DNA of 64,000 bases from Pycnopodia helianthoides (GCA_032158295.1 CM063255.1:9886094-9950093), one strand, 5' to 3'. Positions 35,275-47,052 are shown, counted from the stretch's first letter. Translations and numbers: made by a program. The notes: generated from the letters alone by a model not told the origin.

Positions 35275-35721
35275 GTTAACCAGTTCGGGATCACTCAACA
35301 TCTCATTTCGTCAAATGGTGCAGCACTAAGTGAGGTGAAATCATTTGGCTGCAGTAGAAAGTTTATTAAATTGCTCAAGTATACATTACTTCAACAAATT
35401 ATTGTAGAAGGGGGGTTTTTTTTAGAAAAAGAAACTTGGAGGGGGTTTTTGACTGTAAGAATAGAAATTCAGGTCAATGTTGCTTTTAGGCGCGCTTCAC
35501 TTTTTCATTTGTCTTTGCTGTTGTTTTGAGTTTTTGTCGCTGCTTTTTGCACTGCTGTTGAAGACACTAGACATTTACTGGAGAAAGGAAGTCCACCTCC
35601 ATGCCAACACACTTCTGAAGTTTGTGTCCTTGAGAGACAGTTTTATGAATAGGAGTATGGGTTTGCAATAGAGGGCACGCTATACTGATTCAGAATAGAA
35701 TCAACCGATCCCGAACTGGTG
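35275..35721. repeat. Possible element bounded by inverted GTTCGGGATC ends
   Basis: TTAACCAGTTCGGGATCA near 35275 faces GATCCCGAACTGGTGAA near 35708. A further reversed copy (GATCCAGAACTGGTCAA) lies near 35888 and a direct one near 26879. The interior has no recognisable coding sequence. Confidence 0.4.
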
Positions 35722-36786
35722 AAACAGGTGACGATACTTTTCTAGAAGCCTCTTTAAAAGTATTAATCTTTTTTGGTCAGTGGATAGGCCTACTTGGTGA
35801 GTTTTATGACGTGTAAAGGTAGACTGCTCAACCTCTCTTTCTTTTGCAGAAGAGATTGCAACAAAAAACAGTATGAATTCAAAAAGTGATCCAGAACTGG
35901 TCAAAGGACTGTACAAGCTGTGGACATGGACTATAAATTTTGGCTGATAAATAAACAAATGAATGTAGTTAGTTCATCAGTCGATACATTGCATTAGTCA
36001 ATTTGTTTTCAATTAAAAGAAAAAGCCACTGTACCTTGAAAACCGGGCTCAGGGGGAAACTATAGTAATAATAGCCTGAAATGTCTATTATAAAGTCTGC
36101 TTGTGTGTACATGTAGGTCAGCCTTTGTAGTACTCGATAAAAATATTCAGGTCTACAATTTTTCCAGGACCAAATATCATGCCCAAGTTTTATTATTGTC
36201 ACTATGTTAGGCCATTAAACTCATGAACAGACAAGTTTGGCGGTCTTGTGTTTTGCATGGTCAAGTAAGGCTGCTCCTGAGTGCTTCTGCCGCAAGGTGG
36301 GAAGCAGCCATGCTTTTCACTGCACACTGCGCGTCACTTGCTTGGTTCGTTTACATTGTTTTTATACCCGCTATGAGTCATGTGACTCCAGTCGCCGAGG
36401 TGTCTATTAATACAGTTTTAGTGACCACAGAATCCAAGAGGCATTTTCATGACTATAGCTGTAATAATCATGTTCGTAACCCTCTGGTTGTAGGAGCATC
36501 ATGGAGGCAATTGCACTCTGCATTTGCTCAAAATACCCACTGCATATTTATATCGATGTGCCAATGTGCACTATATGTTTGCGTGTGTACACTGTATGTT
36601 AAAGAAATTTGTCTCGTTTGTCTTAGATCTGGGTACTTGGCTTCTATTTTTAGCATTAGTGAAGTTTCAGGTCTGAATGATGAGCATAATTGTGAGAAGT
36701 TGTACGTTGGTTGTTTAGTAAAGTTCCTTAGTCAGTAAAATCTCAACAACTTGGTTTAAAATAAAGTTTTGACTTGTATCTTTCAG
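35722..36786. other. No gene supported upstream of the first PFK exon
   Basis: A 171-codon frame at 36223-36738 has no recognisable domain and does not contain the expected N-terminal phosphofructokinase exon (hydrophobic strand, then SGGDAQG). I found no such exon up to 33 kb. Confidence 0.5.
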
Positions 36787-36858
36787 GAATGAACGCTGCA
36801 GTACGTTCCGTTGTTCGGATGGGGATATGTTGGATTCAAAGTCTACGCCATACATGAG
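36787..36858 (+). pseudogene. PFK block 1 (MNAAVRSVVRMG ... YAIHE), frameshifted
   Basis: Follows TTTCAG. The first part reads GMNAAVRSVVRMGI in one frame and the second GFKVYAIHE in another. The block is 72 bp where 74 is expected, so two bases (an AT) are missing near 36825-36830. Read straight through, it hits TGA at the exon end. Donor GTAGGC. Confidence 0.88.
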
Positions 36859-36888
36859 GTAGGCTACATATATGTAATATATCTTTTC

Positions 36889-37498
36889 TGTCCCAACTTT
36901 AGGCCGTATCCAAATTGGCGGCTACAGCTACAGCTGTGACTCTTGCTAAGCAGTAAGAGTGAATTGCTAAGGACGTCCTATACTTCAACGCATGATGATG
37001 CAGCGATCCAGCAGTACAATGTAGCTGTAGCCACCTATTCAGACACGGCCTTAGAATCATTCCAACTACTAAAGTTGGGACCGGTCTCAACTTGAGCGTT
37101 ACAGTTAGGACGGCCCAACTACTGGGAGCCAGAGGTCAATCTATCATCAAGCAGGGAACCAGTGGCTGTTATACATTGAATGGCAAAACTAGACTGATTG
37201 TGGTTAGTGGTGAGGGTAAATAAATTGAGTGTACTTGATGGAGAAACATCTTATTCTTTTCAAGTCTTTCTCAAGTTTTACCAGGAGAATTGCTGTTCAT
37301 CACGTACTACCTCATTGTAAGTCAAGAGAAACTTTGTAGATGATTATAAATTACTTACATGTAAGAGGCCCTCTTATTGTTGTTCTTTACTTCACTTTAG
37401 TATCGCTATCCCTACTCGCAATCAAGCCATCGGAGCTATCGTTGGGCCATCCCAACTGTAAGGCTTAAGTTGGGACAATTCTAAAGTTGGGACAGAAC
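36889..37498. mobile_element. Element with TCTGTCCCAACTTTAG ends, nested MITE inside
   Basis: TTCTGTCCCAACTTTAG near 36887 faces CTAAAGTTGGGACAGAA near 37479, giving a ~610 bp inverted-repeat element in the first PFK intron. Additional internal AAGTTGGGAC copies occur near 37070 and 37467. A separate MITE is at 36901-37052. Confidence 0.55.
36901..37052. mobile_element. MITE with AGGCCGTxTCC ends, copy 1
   Basis: Ends are AGGCCGTATCCAAATTGGCG with GGCTACAGCTACAG and the imperfect complement GTAGCTGTAGCC..GACACGGCCT. A second copy of the family is at 41105-41237. Confidence 0.75.
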
Positions 37499-37550
37499 AT
37501 ATCCAATGAAATGATCTCAATCATCCACCAGGATTGTCAAACACTGCTCG

Positions 37551-37746
37551 GCAGTGGTGTAACCACCTCCCAGCTCAGAACTCTTGCCACAGCCCCTGCT
37601 TGCCGCCCCCCCCCCATGATCTGCAAAAAAAATGCACAAATGAATGGTTCAATACATTTTTAAATAAACCACATCATTGTATCTTTGCCCCCATCTGCCC
37701 CCCCCCCCCCCGAGCCCAAAATGAAAAGGTCTGGTTACGCCACTGC
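37551..37746. mobile_element. Small MITE with GCAGTGGTGTAACCA ends
   Basis: GCAGTGGTGTAACCA at the left faces TGGTTACGCCACTGC at the right (one mismatch). Two C homopolymers lie inside (near 37604 and 37698). Confidence 0.75.
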
Positions 37747-37805
37747 TGCTTAGTGCTGTCTTGATTCCCTACAGAAAAAAACAATTCTGCAGGCTTATGG
37801 TAACT

Positions 37806-38704
37806 CCTAGTTGCGATAATCGTAACCCTCCATCCTCCCGACGGTCGGAGACTGGAGGGTTACGAGTCATGCAGCGCAAAAAAGTGGCCAAATCGCAATT
37901 TCGACTAATTTGGTCAGACTAGTCACCAGATTTGCCCAATTTTTACCACTTTCAAAAAACATGACACACATTCTAAAAAGATGGATGTGATCATCAACGT
38001 GTCATGAATCCATTTGTGTTACTCAAAACATTGAGAAAATATTTTAAGAAAAAAAGACAAAAACTTACCAGAGACTGAGCGAAATTCTCATGAAGCGTAG
38101 ACAATCTCAGGTCCGGTTTTCGAACCTCGCGATTTGTGACCTAGGAACATCTCGACCAATCAGTGTAAGCGGACTCGTTGTTGAGCGCATTTTGTTGAGT
38201 TGCACAATCACAGGATATTTATGAGGAAAAATTTCCAGATTGAGTGCACATTCTGGAATGCTGTTCCTGCAACTAATCAGCGCAAACTGCAGATGGCGCC
38301 AATCTGTTAAATACATTAACTGCGTGCACGCACAGTCGCACACAGACGATCGCCACGCCTACCATAACGGTTTGGTTTATGCTGATTGGTTGATTTAGGG
38401 GAAGTGCGGTCCATGGACATTTCGGTCAGTTTCTGGTAAGTTTTTGTTCGTTTTTTCTTCAAATAATTTTTCAACGATGTTTAGAGTGTTATGAATGGAT
38501 TCATTACACACTGAAGATCAAATCCATGTTCTTAGAATGTGTGTCATGTATTTTGAAAGTGGTAAAAATTGGGCAAATCTGGTGACTAGTCTGACCAAAA
38601 TAGTCGAAACTGCATTTTCGCCACTTTTTTGCACTGCATGACTCGTAAACTCCTCCGGTCTCCGACCATCGGGAGGATGGAGGGTTACAATTATCGCAAC
38701 TAGG
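37806..38704. mobile_element. 899 bp element with about 280 bp terminal inverted repeats
   Basis: The left end CCTAGTTGCGATAATCGTAA and the right end (same sequence inverted, one change) start arms that align with scattered mismatches for about 280 bp each. The arms include CGGTCGGAGACTGGAGGGTT, TTTGGTCAGACTAGTCACC and AAAAACTTACCAGA. The ~330 bp centre is unique and has no transposase. It lies in the intron between PFK blocks 1 and 2. Confidence 0.88.
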
Positions 38705-38849
38705 CAACTCCCCACCCGATTCTTGAGTACATTGAACTACAAGACCAAGCTCACCCGGTGTGTGGAGAGACCAGTTCAAATTCTAAAATTAGCTGCAGGT
38801 TCAACAAACATAATACCAGCCTTGTGTTTAATTTCTTCCCCCACCCCAG

Positions 38850-38927
38850 GGTTACCAGGGAATGGTGGACGGAGGAGACTGCTTCAAGGAAATGGGATGG
38901 AAGGACGTCTCTGGTATCATTCAACTG
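38850..38927 (+). pseudogene. PFK block 2 (GYQGMVDGGD...)
   Basis: 26 codons, phase 0 at both ends, between CCCCAG and GTAAGC. GYQGMVDGGDCFKEMGWKDV then SGIIQL matches the family's GYQGLVDGGD..I...W..V....QLGG segment. Intact by itself. Confidence 0.88.
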
Positions 38928-39099
38928 GTAAGCACTCCAAAGATTTCCATTGAAAAGAGAATAAAATTATAACCGTGTTTGAAGTAAAACTGATACCCAC
39001 CATGTACATGTTTAGTTGACGAGCAGTACTTCCACTTCTACTTCTATGACAACTCTCATCAAAGCCAGCTCAGCTTCCAGATGAGGCACAATTGCAAGC

Positions 39100-39330
39100 G
39101 CATTGGATGCAAAAACACCGGGGCAAACCCCTTCTCTTAGAAATAAGTGTGAGTGGGTGCTTTTACGTGCATTGATAGTTTTTTTAAACACATGGAACCT
39201 ACAGGTTTACATCCCATCCGGAGAATGAAGCAATAATGGTGAAGTGTCTTGCTTAAGGACTCAACTGTCATGACTGGTACTCGAACCCACACTACTGTGA
39301 TCAAAAACACCAGATCTTGAGTTGGATAAA
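39100..39330 (-). repeat. tRNA-Leu-derived SINE, reverse copy
   Basis: On the minus strand it contains ACTCAAGATCTGGTGTTTTTG, GGGTTCGAGTACC, AAGCAAGACACTTCACCATT and GGTTTGCCCCGGTGTTTTTG trimmed to family consensus. It belongs to the same family as 39371-39735. Confidence 0.65.
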
Positions 39331-39370
39331 GGGCCCTTAGGTGATTATCTTCATGTGCTTGGGACATAAT

Positions 39371-39735
39371 ATCGTGGCCGAGCGGTATAGTGCATCGGAC
39401 TCAAGTTCTGGTGCTGAGTCATCAGGGTGTGATTTTGAATCCCGGTCATGACACCTTGTGTCCTGAGCAACAAACTTAACTAAAATTGCTTCGCTTGTCA
39501 CCCAGCAGTAAATGGGTACAATGTACCTGTGAGGGCAGAGATGGTTACTGTGATTGATTTAGCTTGGTGCGCTACAAACTTGGCAGCGAAGGCTGTATAC
39601 TCCCCGGGGAGCTGAGATGGTTTAGGAATAAAATAAATGGCCCAGTGACCAGGGGTAATAATGTTTGAAGCGCAATGATCATTCTTTGGAATTGCGCTTT
39701 ATAAGAGCGGATACTGTTATCATTATTTTGTACTA
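39371..39735 (+). repeat. tRNA-Leu-derived SINE
   Basis: The head TGGCCGAGCGGTATAGTGC and GGACTCAAGTTCTGGT is the A-box and anticodon arm of tRNA-Leu(CAA). A B-box-like GATTTTGAATCCC follows. The body has GATGGTTACTGTGATTGATT and GGGAGCTGAGATGGTTTAGG, and the tail has GCGCTTTATAAGAGCGGA. Confidence 0.8.
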
Positions 39736-39809
39736 AATGAAAAACCCGTGGTAGCAGGATTTATGGCTTAAAATGCCAATAAGTAAACATTTTTAGTGTG
39801 TGTCACAGA

Positions 39810-40130
39810 GTGTAGTGGCTACATGTACATGTAGTGTTATCAGACTCAAGTTCTGGTGTTCTGTTGGGGTAGAGTCCAAGTCATTGCACTTTTGTCCTTA
39901 AGCAAGACACTTAACCATTATTGCATCATGTTCCAGATGGGACGTTTAAGCCGTAGGTCCCATGTGTGTTGTGTTAATGCATGTAAAAGAACCCAGTACA
40001 CTTACTGTTAAGAGGTGGGGTTTGCCCTGTGTTTCATGCATGGCTGATGGCTACAGATTTTACCGCATCAACTTGTAAGCCCTTGCGAGGTATTATCATG
40101 GGGCTCATAGTTCAAACATAGCTCGCTGCA
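39810..40130 (+). repeat. tRNA-Leu-derived SINE, second body type
   Basis: CAGACTCAAGTTCTGGTGTT head, then GCAAGACACTTAACCATTAT, GATGGGACGTTTAAGCCG, AAAGAACCCAGTACACTTAC and GGTTTGCCCTGTGTTTC. Same head as 39371 but a different body, shared with 49020-49400 and 50775-51010. Confidence 0.75.
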
Positions 40131-40478
40131 TACCTGCCATACAACTGACAAGCATTTTGGGATTAAGCTCTATACAGGGATTACAAAATATTATTTATTA
40201 CTCATACAACAGCACAATTAGCACCAATAACAGGATGAATAGGAAACAAGGAGAAATGTCCAGTTTTAGATGTGGGACGAAAATCCAAAATGGGGAAAAC
40301 ACACACGATCAGGTATGGACTGAAAACCTGATCCACATGGAAGGCTCCGGTCTGAGGTGGGGTCTGAGGGAGTCCACAGAGGTGAAAGGCAGGGAAAGAA
40401 ACCACTAAGCCAACCTGATACCCATTACTAATAGTAGTATTTTGTTATACTGTATTTGTATTGCGTTGTTCTTCTTAG

Positions 40479-40668
40479 GGAGGCACAGTAATTGACAGTG
40501 TGAGGTGTCAAGATTTCCGTGAGCGAAGAAGGAGAAAGGCTGCCCTCATCAATCTGATCAAACAAGGAATCAACAACCTTGTGGTGATCCGCGATCATGG
40601 TATTCTGACTGGGGCTGACTTATTTAGGCAGGAGTGGTCAGAGCATCTCAAGGACCTCCTTGAGGAAG
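40479..40668 (+). pseudogene. PFK block 3 with destroyed GGDGS motif
   Basis: 190 bp, phase 0 to 1, between TTCTTAG and GTGGGA; the size equals that of the equivalent vertebrate exon as I recall it. It reads [17 protein letters not shown], then INNLVVI, then RDHGI, then [15 protein letters not shown]. In active PFKs the fourth segment is GGDGS, which binds Mg-ATP. Each changed codon (CGC GAT CAT GGT ATT, 40590-40604) differs by a single base from a plausible GGDGS codon. The frame is otherwise open. Confidence 0.88.
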
Positions 40669-41007
40669 GTGGGAGCCAGTCAAACCCCAAGTTGTTGCAC
40701 TCGCCCATCCTTTTAATTACTTATTTAACCTCACCAGGTCAAGTTGTTGGACTGCAGGACTTGCAATCACAAGGTTGTGGGTTTGAATCCAGCTGAGCTA
40801 GCCAGAAGTACCCCCCTGAATTCCTCTAAAGAAATTGTGGGATTCCAAGCACACAATGAAGACACTATAGGGGGGTACACCATGCCCCAAACCAAGTCAA
40901 TAACCAGGGACATGGAGGTAATTGCTTCTGTTGGTTGCCTCCATGAAGTATCAGGTCTGATTAATATTGGTGTTTGGATTACTTCCCCTTTTTGTGATTT
41001 TCAACAG

Positions 41008-41063
41008 ACCTCATCACAGAAGCTGAGGAGAAACACTGCAGTCATTTGAACATTGTTGGAATG
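41008..41063 (+). pseudogene. PFK block 4 (DLITEAEEKHCSHLNIVGM)
   Basis: 56 bp between TCAACAG and GTAAGA. Joined to the previous block it gives 19 codons, ending HLNIVGM, equivalent to YLNIVGL of animal PFK. Confidence 0.82.
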
Positions 41064-41104
41064 GTAAGAAAAAGTGGCAAGCAGAAACGTGAATTTGAAA
41101 TGTT

Positions 41105-41237
41105 AGGCCGTATCCGAACTGGCAGCTACAGCTACTGCTATGAATGTTGCTGAGGGTGTTGCTAAGGACATCTTACACTTCAAGGCATGATGACAAGGAC
41201 GTTTAGCTGTAGTCGTAGCTGTAGCCGGACACGGCCT
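41105..41237. mobile_element. MITE with AGGCCGTxTCC ends, copy 2
   Basis: AGGCCGTATCCGAACTGGCA with GCTACAGCTACTG faces AGCTGTAGCCGGACACGGCCT, trimmed at the last base. Same family as 36901-37052, and the ends are well preserved. Confidence 0.75.
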
Positions 41238-41709
41238 CACACTCCCTGCATTCCTTTAGCCTAACCCTGCATATATGCAGACTCGGCGGCCATGCTTTTC
41301 TATGTAATCAACTCTGATTGCCCAGATTTAGCTGATTTTGTCCACTGAAATCTTTGCATTGAAAATAACTTCTGTGATTTTTTTTTTTTAAAACATTACA
41401 TTTTATTTGTTTTTATTTTAGAGGTAATTGCTGTTTAATAACCACCTCACACCAGTATCCCGAAAAGTGGTCTGTGCCCATGCGCAGTTTTATTTTTCAG
41501 AACTTTTTTAAGCTTCCAGCGTTATCATTTTTCTTTGAAGATAGCATTGCCACAATTGAAACCCTTACATGACAAAGGAAAAGATTCTGACATGAGGTGG
41601 TTAACCCTCCTCCTGTCTGACCATTCAACACAACAGCACTGTGACACCCAAGAACGCACACATCAGAAAACCGAAACAATATTTTTATTCCTTCTCCTTT
41701 GTTATACAG

Positions 41710-41819
41710 GTTGGTTCAATTGATAATGATTTCTGTGGGACTGACATGACCATCGGTACATACACTGTCTTGCATCGTATCATGGAATGTGTAGACTGTA
41801 TTGCAACGACAGCGCAGAG
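41710..41819 (+). pseudogene. PFK block 5 with catalytic IDND motif
   Basis: 110 bp between ATACAG and [23 protein letters not shown] is preserved, including the IDND catalytic aspartates. The next residues, [19 protein letters not shown], have Tyr where the family has Asp in GTDSAL. Ends in phase 2 (AG). Confidence 0.9.
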
Positions 41820-42873
41820 GTGAGAAGGCTGATCGGTGACTTGTCAAACTTTTTCCTGAAAGCACGCTTTTTCCTTGCTGGGTTTCTGCAGATCCTTAAA
41901 AGGTATTTAAATGAACAATCCAAATTTAATGCCTAACATTAACTTTAAGAAGCATAACAAACTATTAAATTTGGTTATTTGAGGTCTTACAAAATGGATG
42001 AAGTGTGTAATTATTTTACTATCAGCTCATAAAAAAAAAACGATTTACTCTGCATGTAAAACAAATTTTAAAAAAGTGTGAGCAGGTATAGCTGTATCCT
42101 TTGCTTTATTTACTTACTTTTGTTCTCAAATTTGGTTAAGGGTAGCATTAAAAGGGTCTTAAAAAAGTCTTAACTTTGACTTTTTTTAAGTTTGCAGAAA
42201 CCCTGTCTTGGCAAGTAAGGCTTTCTGTGCATATTTAGATTAAGAATTAGATCTGGTTATTCATTGAATCTTTCCTTTGCAATTAAAAGCTGAAGTTCAC
42301 AGAAATTTGCATCCAAAAGAATAACATTTTTAATATTTGGATGAAATATTATATGTAAATGAACATGGACATTTTTTTTTTTTAAATTGAGTCAAACCAG
42401 GGCATGACTTTTATGCTGGGACCTCTATCGACTGGTTGGCACCTGGTCAAACACTGGTACAGGGAACACACTCCACACTTGTTAACAACACGTTGGCCAT
42501 CATAACCACGGCGCAAAAAGTGAATGCTTAACAACTTTGTGTGATGCAAACAATTACATTGCACCATTTTTCTCCATGTGACTAAAGGAAATTTGAGCCT
42601 TCAAGAAAGACTTTGCTAGGGTTGAAGTACTTGAAACGTCAGGCCGTACACTCTTTTTTTGCATTGATACCATAGGTCCTTTTGGTTGGTAGGCAGTTTG
42701 CAACAGCAAGGAAATTAGTATTTCACTTTTGCAGTTCATGTGAAGAATGAACCATACTTTATACCGGCACAACGGTAGTGTTGTTCAACCAAGGAATGCA
42801 CACTAGCTTATTTGCTCAAAATAACTAAAACCGTTGTCAAAGTGACTAAATAATTATTTTTTTCCCCCTTCAG

Positions 42874-43029
42874 TCACCATCGAAGACAGTTGTCTTGGAG
42901 GTCATGGGACTTCACTGTGGTTACCTAGCCCTGTTGGCAGGGTTAGCAAGCAGTGCTGACTGGGTTTTTCTTCCAGAGTGGCCGCCAGAGACCAGCTGGG
43001 AAGAGAAACTCTGCATGAAGTTGGTGCAG
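42874..43029 (+). pseudogene. PFK block 6, +2 frameshift
   Basis: Starts after CCTTCAG and ends before GTTTGT. In the downstream frame it reads [20 protein letters not shown], then [11 protein letters not shown]. To keep the frame from the previous block, two bases (AG) near 42884-42885 would have to be absent; as written the join reads HHRRQLSW and then out of frame. The conserved Arg of EVMGRHCG is Leu here. Confidence 0.88.
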
Positions 43030-43747
43030 GTTTGTTGACAGCATTCATTCATTCATTCATTATAACGGTTTCCACTGGACATTTTTGATGGCTTTCCAAA
43101 TGCTCCTGTCCAGCATGCAGTTGCCTTTGTCCCCACAGGTCAGGTGGGAGTCATCACATAGTTTGTTAATGTATGTTTTGTGTTATCATATGATTTAGGT
43201 TATAGCTCTGCAGACCCGTCGTTAGAATAATGAGCATTTTGAGACGTCCTTAGGTAAAGTGCTAAAGAACTTTGTAGTATTAGATGTGTGAGGCAGCTTG
43301 TATTAAGTTGGAGAATCCCCGTAGCGCTAATATAAGCATCTTGATGTTGTACATTATCCCAAGGGTGTTGAGACAGGTTGTGGATTTGATAAGTATACCT
43401 GATGAACAGGGGTAATGTTGTTAAAATGCCTTGATTCTAGCTATTAGGATATGTTTGATAGATGTTAAATTTGCATTAGGGATGGAGAATATTATTTAAT
43501 ATCACCCTTACACCAATGTGTGTAAAGCACTGTATACTCAGTAATACTCTGTACTTTTCCCAAGTCCTTCGAATCCCAACTGAGTAATATGCCTGTGGAT
43601 TTTTTTCACAGGACTCGGGAAACTACTGAGTGGTGCTTCACAAACATCAATGTAAGGGTGAAACCAAATAATATTAGGATATGTGCTCTACATAAGTGCC
43701 CATTGTTACAAATTTACTTGTTCCTCTTTCGTTGTCCCTGGCTACAG

Positions 43748-43843
43748 ACGAGAGACTTTGGGAAGCTTTTGCATATTATTATCGTTGCCGAAGGGGCAAA
43801 GGATCGCCAGGGCAGCCCGACAACAACTCAGAAAGTCGAAGAT
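43748..43843 (+). pseudogene. PFK block 7 (IIIVAEGA)
   Basis: 32 open codons in phase 0 between CTACAG and GTAAGT. TRDFGKLLHIIIVAEGAKD matches the family's TR..G.RLNIIIVAEGAID segment. Intact by itself. Confidence 0.9.
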
Positions 43844-43867
43844 GTAAGTTGAAAACTATAGTTTTTT

Positions 43868-44062
43868 CCCCCAACCCAGGTGATTCATTTACTCAATCCA
43901 AATACTTATTTCCTCAGTCCAAATTAGTCATTTCCTTAATCCAAGTTACTCATTTCCTCAATCCAAGTGACTCATTTACTCAATCCAATTACTTACATGT
44001 ACTCCCTCAGTCCAAGTAAGTCATTTCTTTAATCCAAGTTACTCATTCACTCAATTCACTTA
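43868..44062. repeat. Minisatellite, about 22-26 bp unit
   Basis: Variants of ACTCATTTCCTCAATCCAAG recur about eight times with A/C changes. It lies in a PFK intron directly after block 7 and extends its open frame misleadingly. Confidence 0.85.
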
Positions 44063-44224
44063 GAGCTCCTGGTTAATGGATTTTTTCAAAAGGAGTTGTT
44101 TGCCAAAAAGAAATATTAATTTGTTAAGAAAAACATTTTTTGTGGATTTTGATTAATTTTTTCAAATTTATGCACATTTTTTATAACCCTTTTGATCATT
44201 ACAGTTTAATGGAATTGCAATTAA

Positions 44225-44494
<270 letters not shown>

Positions 44495-45524
44495 TAACCC
44501 TAATAATATCTGAACCCCCCAAAATCACCCAAAGAGTTTGTGACTTGTGTTTTTGTATATGGTGTGATTCTGGTTAAAGATGGACATGAACGTTGTATTC
44601 CAAGCAACAAGAATCAGTAAGCCTTCTTAACAATGTATGTACAAACCATTTTTAGCAAAACAAAACTAATACTGGAAGTTTGAAATTATAAAAAAAAATC
44701 AAAAATAAAAACAACTCTTTCGTGACAAATTTTTGCGGTTTTTCAAAGAAGTTTGAGCATATTGACCGCTGGCGGCGCTGTGTGAAAAAGCTGATTATAT
44801 GACCGTATACCCGTAGAGACGACCTGAACATTGCACTTTGACCTTTACGTATAGCGTATGCTGTCTGTTGTTTTTTATAAAATAGTGAGGCTAGACTGCA
44901 TGTCTTTTTATCGCTAAAGATACTTCTATTGAGGAAAAATGCCAACTATTTTATTTATCTCTCGAGTCTCAGTCCACGGACTCGTATGCGTGTGTACGTC
45001 ATATACACCTCATGGCATATATACGTTGTATACATACTACTAATGTATATACAGACAGGCGCAGGGTCCAGTCTCGATCCACGGCTGTACGTCATCAAAA
45101 CCTGTGAGATGTTTTATTCTAGATATGTAAATGAAGTGATGACGACATGCTTGTTTCGCGAAACGGCCGTTGCAATGCATCAGATTCACGTCAAATTATT
45201 GTCTTTTTAAAAACATGTCTGAAATTTTGAAACTTTTTGTAAGTGAAACTAAGGTCTTTATTACACTCCAGCAAACATGAATTTAAACATGCAGCGTATT
45301 TTATTATCTCGTTCGAATCCATCTTTAGTATGTATAATTGATAACACCCTCTTACCGCTCGCAGAGATCATTCCACTTTTTGTATGTCTTTTTTCTGGGT
45401 GTAACTCATTGAAGTACATGTATAATGTTCTTTCAAGACCTTGTTGAATTCCTTTTCCATGTAAGATTTGCCTTGCCCTCGTCTTTATCATGTCTGAACC
45501 ATAATTGCTTCTCATCACTCAGGG

Positions 45525-45690
45525 GTATGGGTACCTGTGAAGGCATGCAAGAGATGGTTCTTGTGATTGATTTAGCTTGATGCACTACATACTTGGCAGC
45601 ACAGGCTGTATACTCCCAAGGGAGCTGAGATGGTTTCAGGAATGAAATAAAGGGCCCAGTGACCAGGGGTAATAATGTCGGAGCGCCATG
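45525..45690 (+). repeat. SINE body fragment
   Basis: Matches the 3' half of 39371-39735 (GTGATTGATTTAGCTTGATG, GCTGTATACTCCCAAGGGAG, CCCAGTGACCAGGGGTAATA). The tRNA-like head is missing. Confidence 0.75.
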
Positions 45691-46364
45691 AGCGTCACTG
45701 AGTGAGGGATTCGAGTGCTAGATATGTAAGAAGCCACTATAATTTTTTTGAATTTTGCGGGCAGTTTCCTCTGTCGCCTTGCCCTCTCAATGTTTTGCAA
45801 TTGTTTCTGCATATTTTATCATGTGCAATGCATTTTATATTTTGTATATTATTGGTATGGCTTATTGAGAAGTGGAGTGAAGTAAAAACAAATTGCAGGC
45901 CTTGTCTCTAAGCTTTTTGTAAAGTAGCCCACCGGGCCTGTCATGCTAGTACACTCTGCATTTTACTTACCTGCCCCCAGAAGGTTTTACTACATGTATT
46001 AGCCCCCATAAAGTTTTATTAGCCCAAATTTCAAACATGTATTGTCAAAACAGTATCTTTCTGATGTATCATTGACCAGTTTGTTGGTCAAATGAAATTA
46101 CATGCACTCACTCAAAAATATTTAAAGCATATTATTTATTCACATTTGAAAAGGAAGAAGTATGATCATTTTAACAAGTACGTTGGACAGTATTTAGCAG
46201 CCCACAGGGCAAGTTTAGAAGCTGTATTTACTAGCCCATAGCAGTTTTTAACTAGACAATGTATGCTGGGCAGGGCAAGCCCTGAAACTGAAAGTAATGT
46301 AGTAATTGCACCACTATTTAGACTGCCTTATGGTTCAGTTATGTTGTGGTTTTCTCCTTTACAG

Positions 46365-46490
46365 GCTTGCCGTATGGGAGCAGAAGCGGTCCTGTCACTG
46401 GTAGATGCTACTGATACGACTCCAGCCTATGTCGTCACCTTGGACGGAAACAAGGCCATTAGGATGCCCCTAATGGAGTGTGTAGAAAGG
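46365..46490 (+). pseudogene. PFK block 9 (RMGAEAV...PLMECVE)
   Basis: 42 open codons in phase 0 between TTTACAG and GTGAGT. ACRMGAEAVLSLVDATDTT and IRMPLMECVER match RMGVEAV..L......TPA..V.L.GN.A.R.PLMECV. Intact by itself. Confidence 0.92.
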
Positions 46491-47052
46491 GTGAGTGTGC
46501 TTAGAACGACTTGAGAGAAGACTACTTTTGTCCCTGGCTTCTATCTTCGATTCACACTTGCTGCATTTTTCCCGGGAAGAAATGACGCATTCACATGGAG
46601 GCTCCATGGATAATGTAAATGATCTTTGTACACCAAAGTAAGATTAATGCTGCAATCAAGCCCTTTTTTTTTTTAAGTACAATGCCAAAAATGACAATAA
46701 TTATTTGCAATGGATTTACACAATAGATCTGTATTATTATTGATAGTCAAATCTTTCGTAAACAAGAAGAGGTGACTTGGGGTTGTTAGGTAAAGGGAAG
46801 GGTCCGATGCGCATGTGAATATGTCAGGTCATCCCAGCGCCTGTGGATGAGGCACTGGGAAAAAAAAACAGCAGTCTGAAAAAGAGGGCGCTGTAACACA
46901 CAAGAATGCTTTATCATAAGCCAAAGGTCTTGGTTAGCTGCGGCAAATGTAAATAACCCCAAATCACTCCGCTATGTGGCCCCTTTTTCCAGATTATAAA
47001 ATTTGTTTAGGTGTGCAATCATATATTGACCATGGTGAGATCTTGCTTATAT

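Noticed and set aside
36223..36738. 171-codon frame just upstream of the first PFK exon
   Set aside because: No PFK N-terminal motif (GGDAQ) or any other domain, odd composition, and no supporting splice site.
39371..39450. Possible genuine tRNA-Leu gene
   Set aside because: A box and anticodon arm are recognisable, but the acceptor stem does not pair and a SINE body follows, so it is a SINE.
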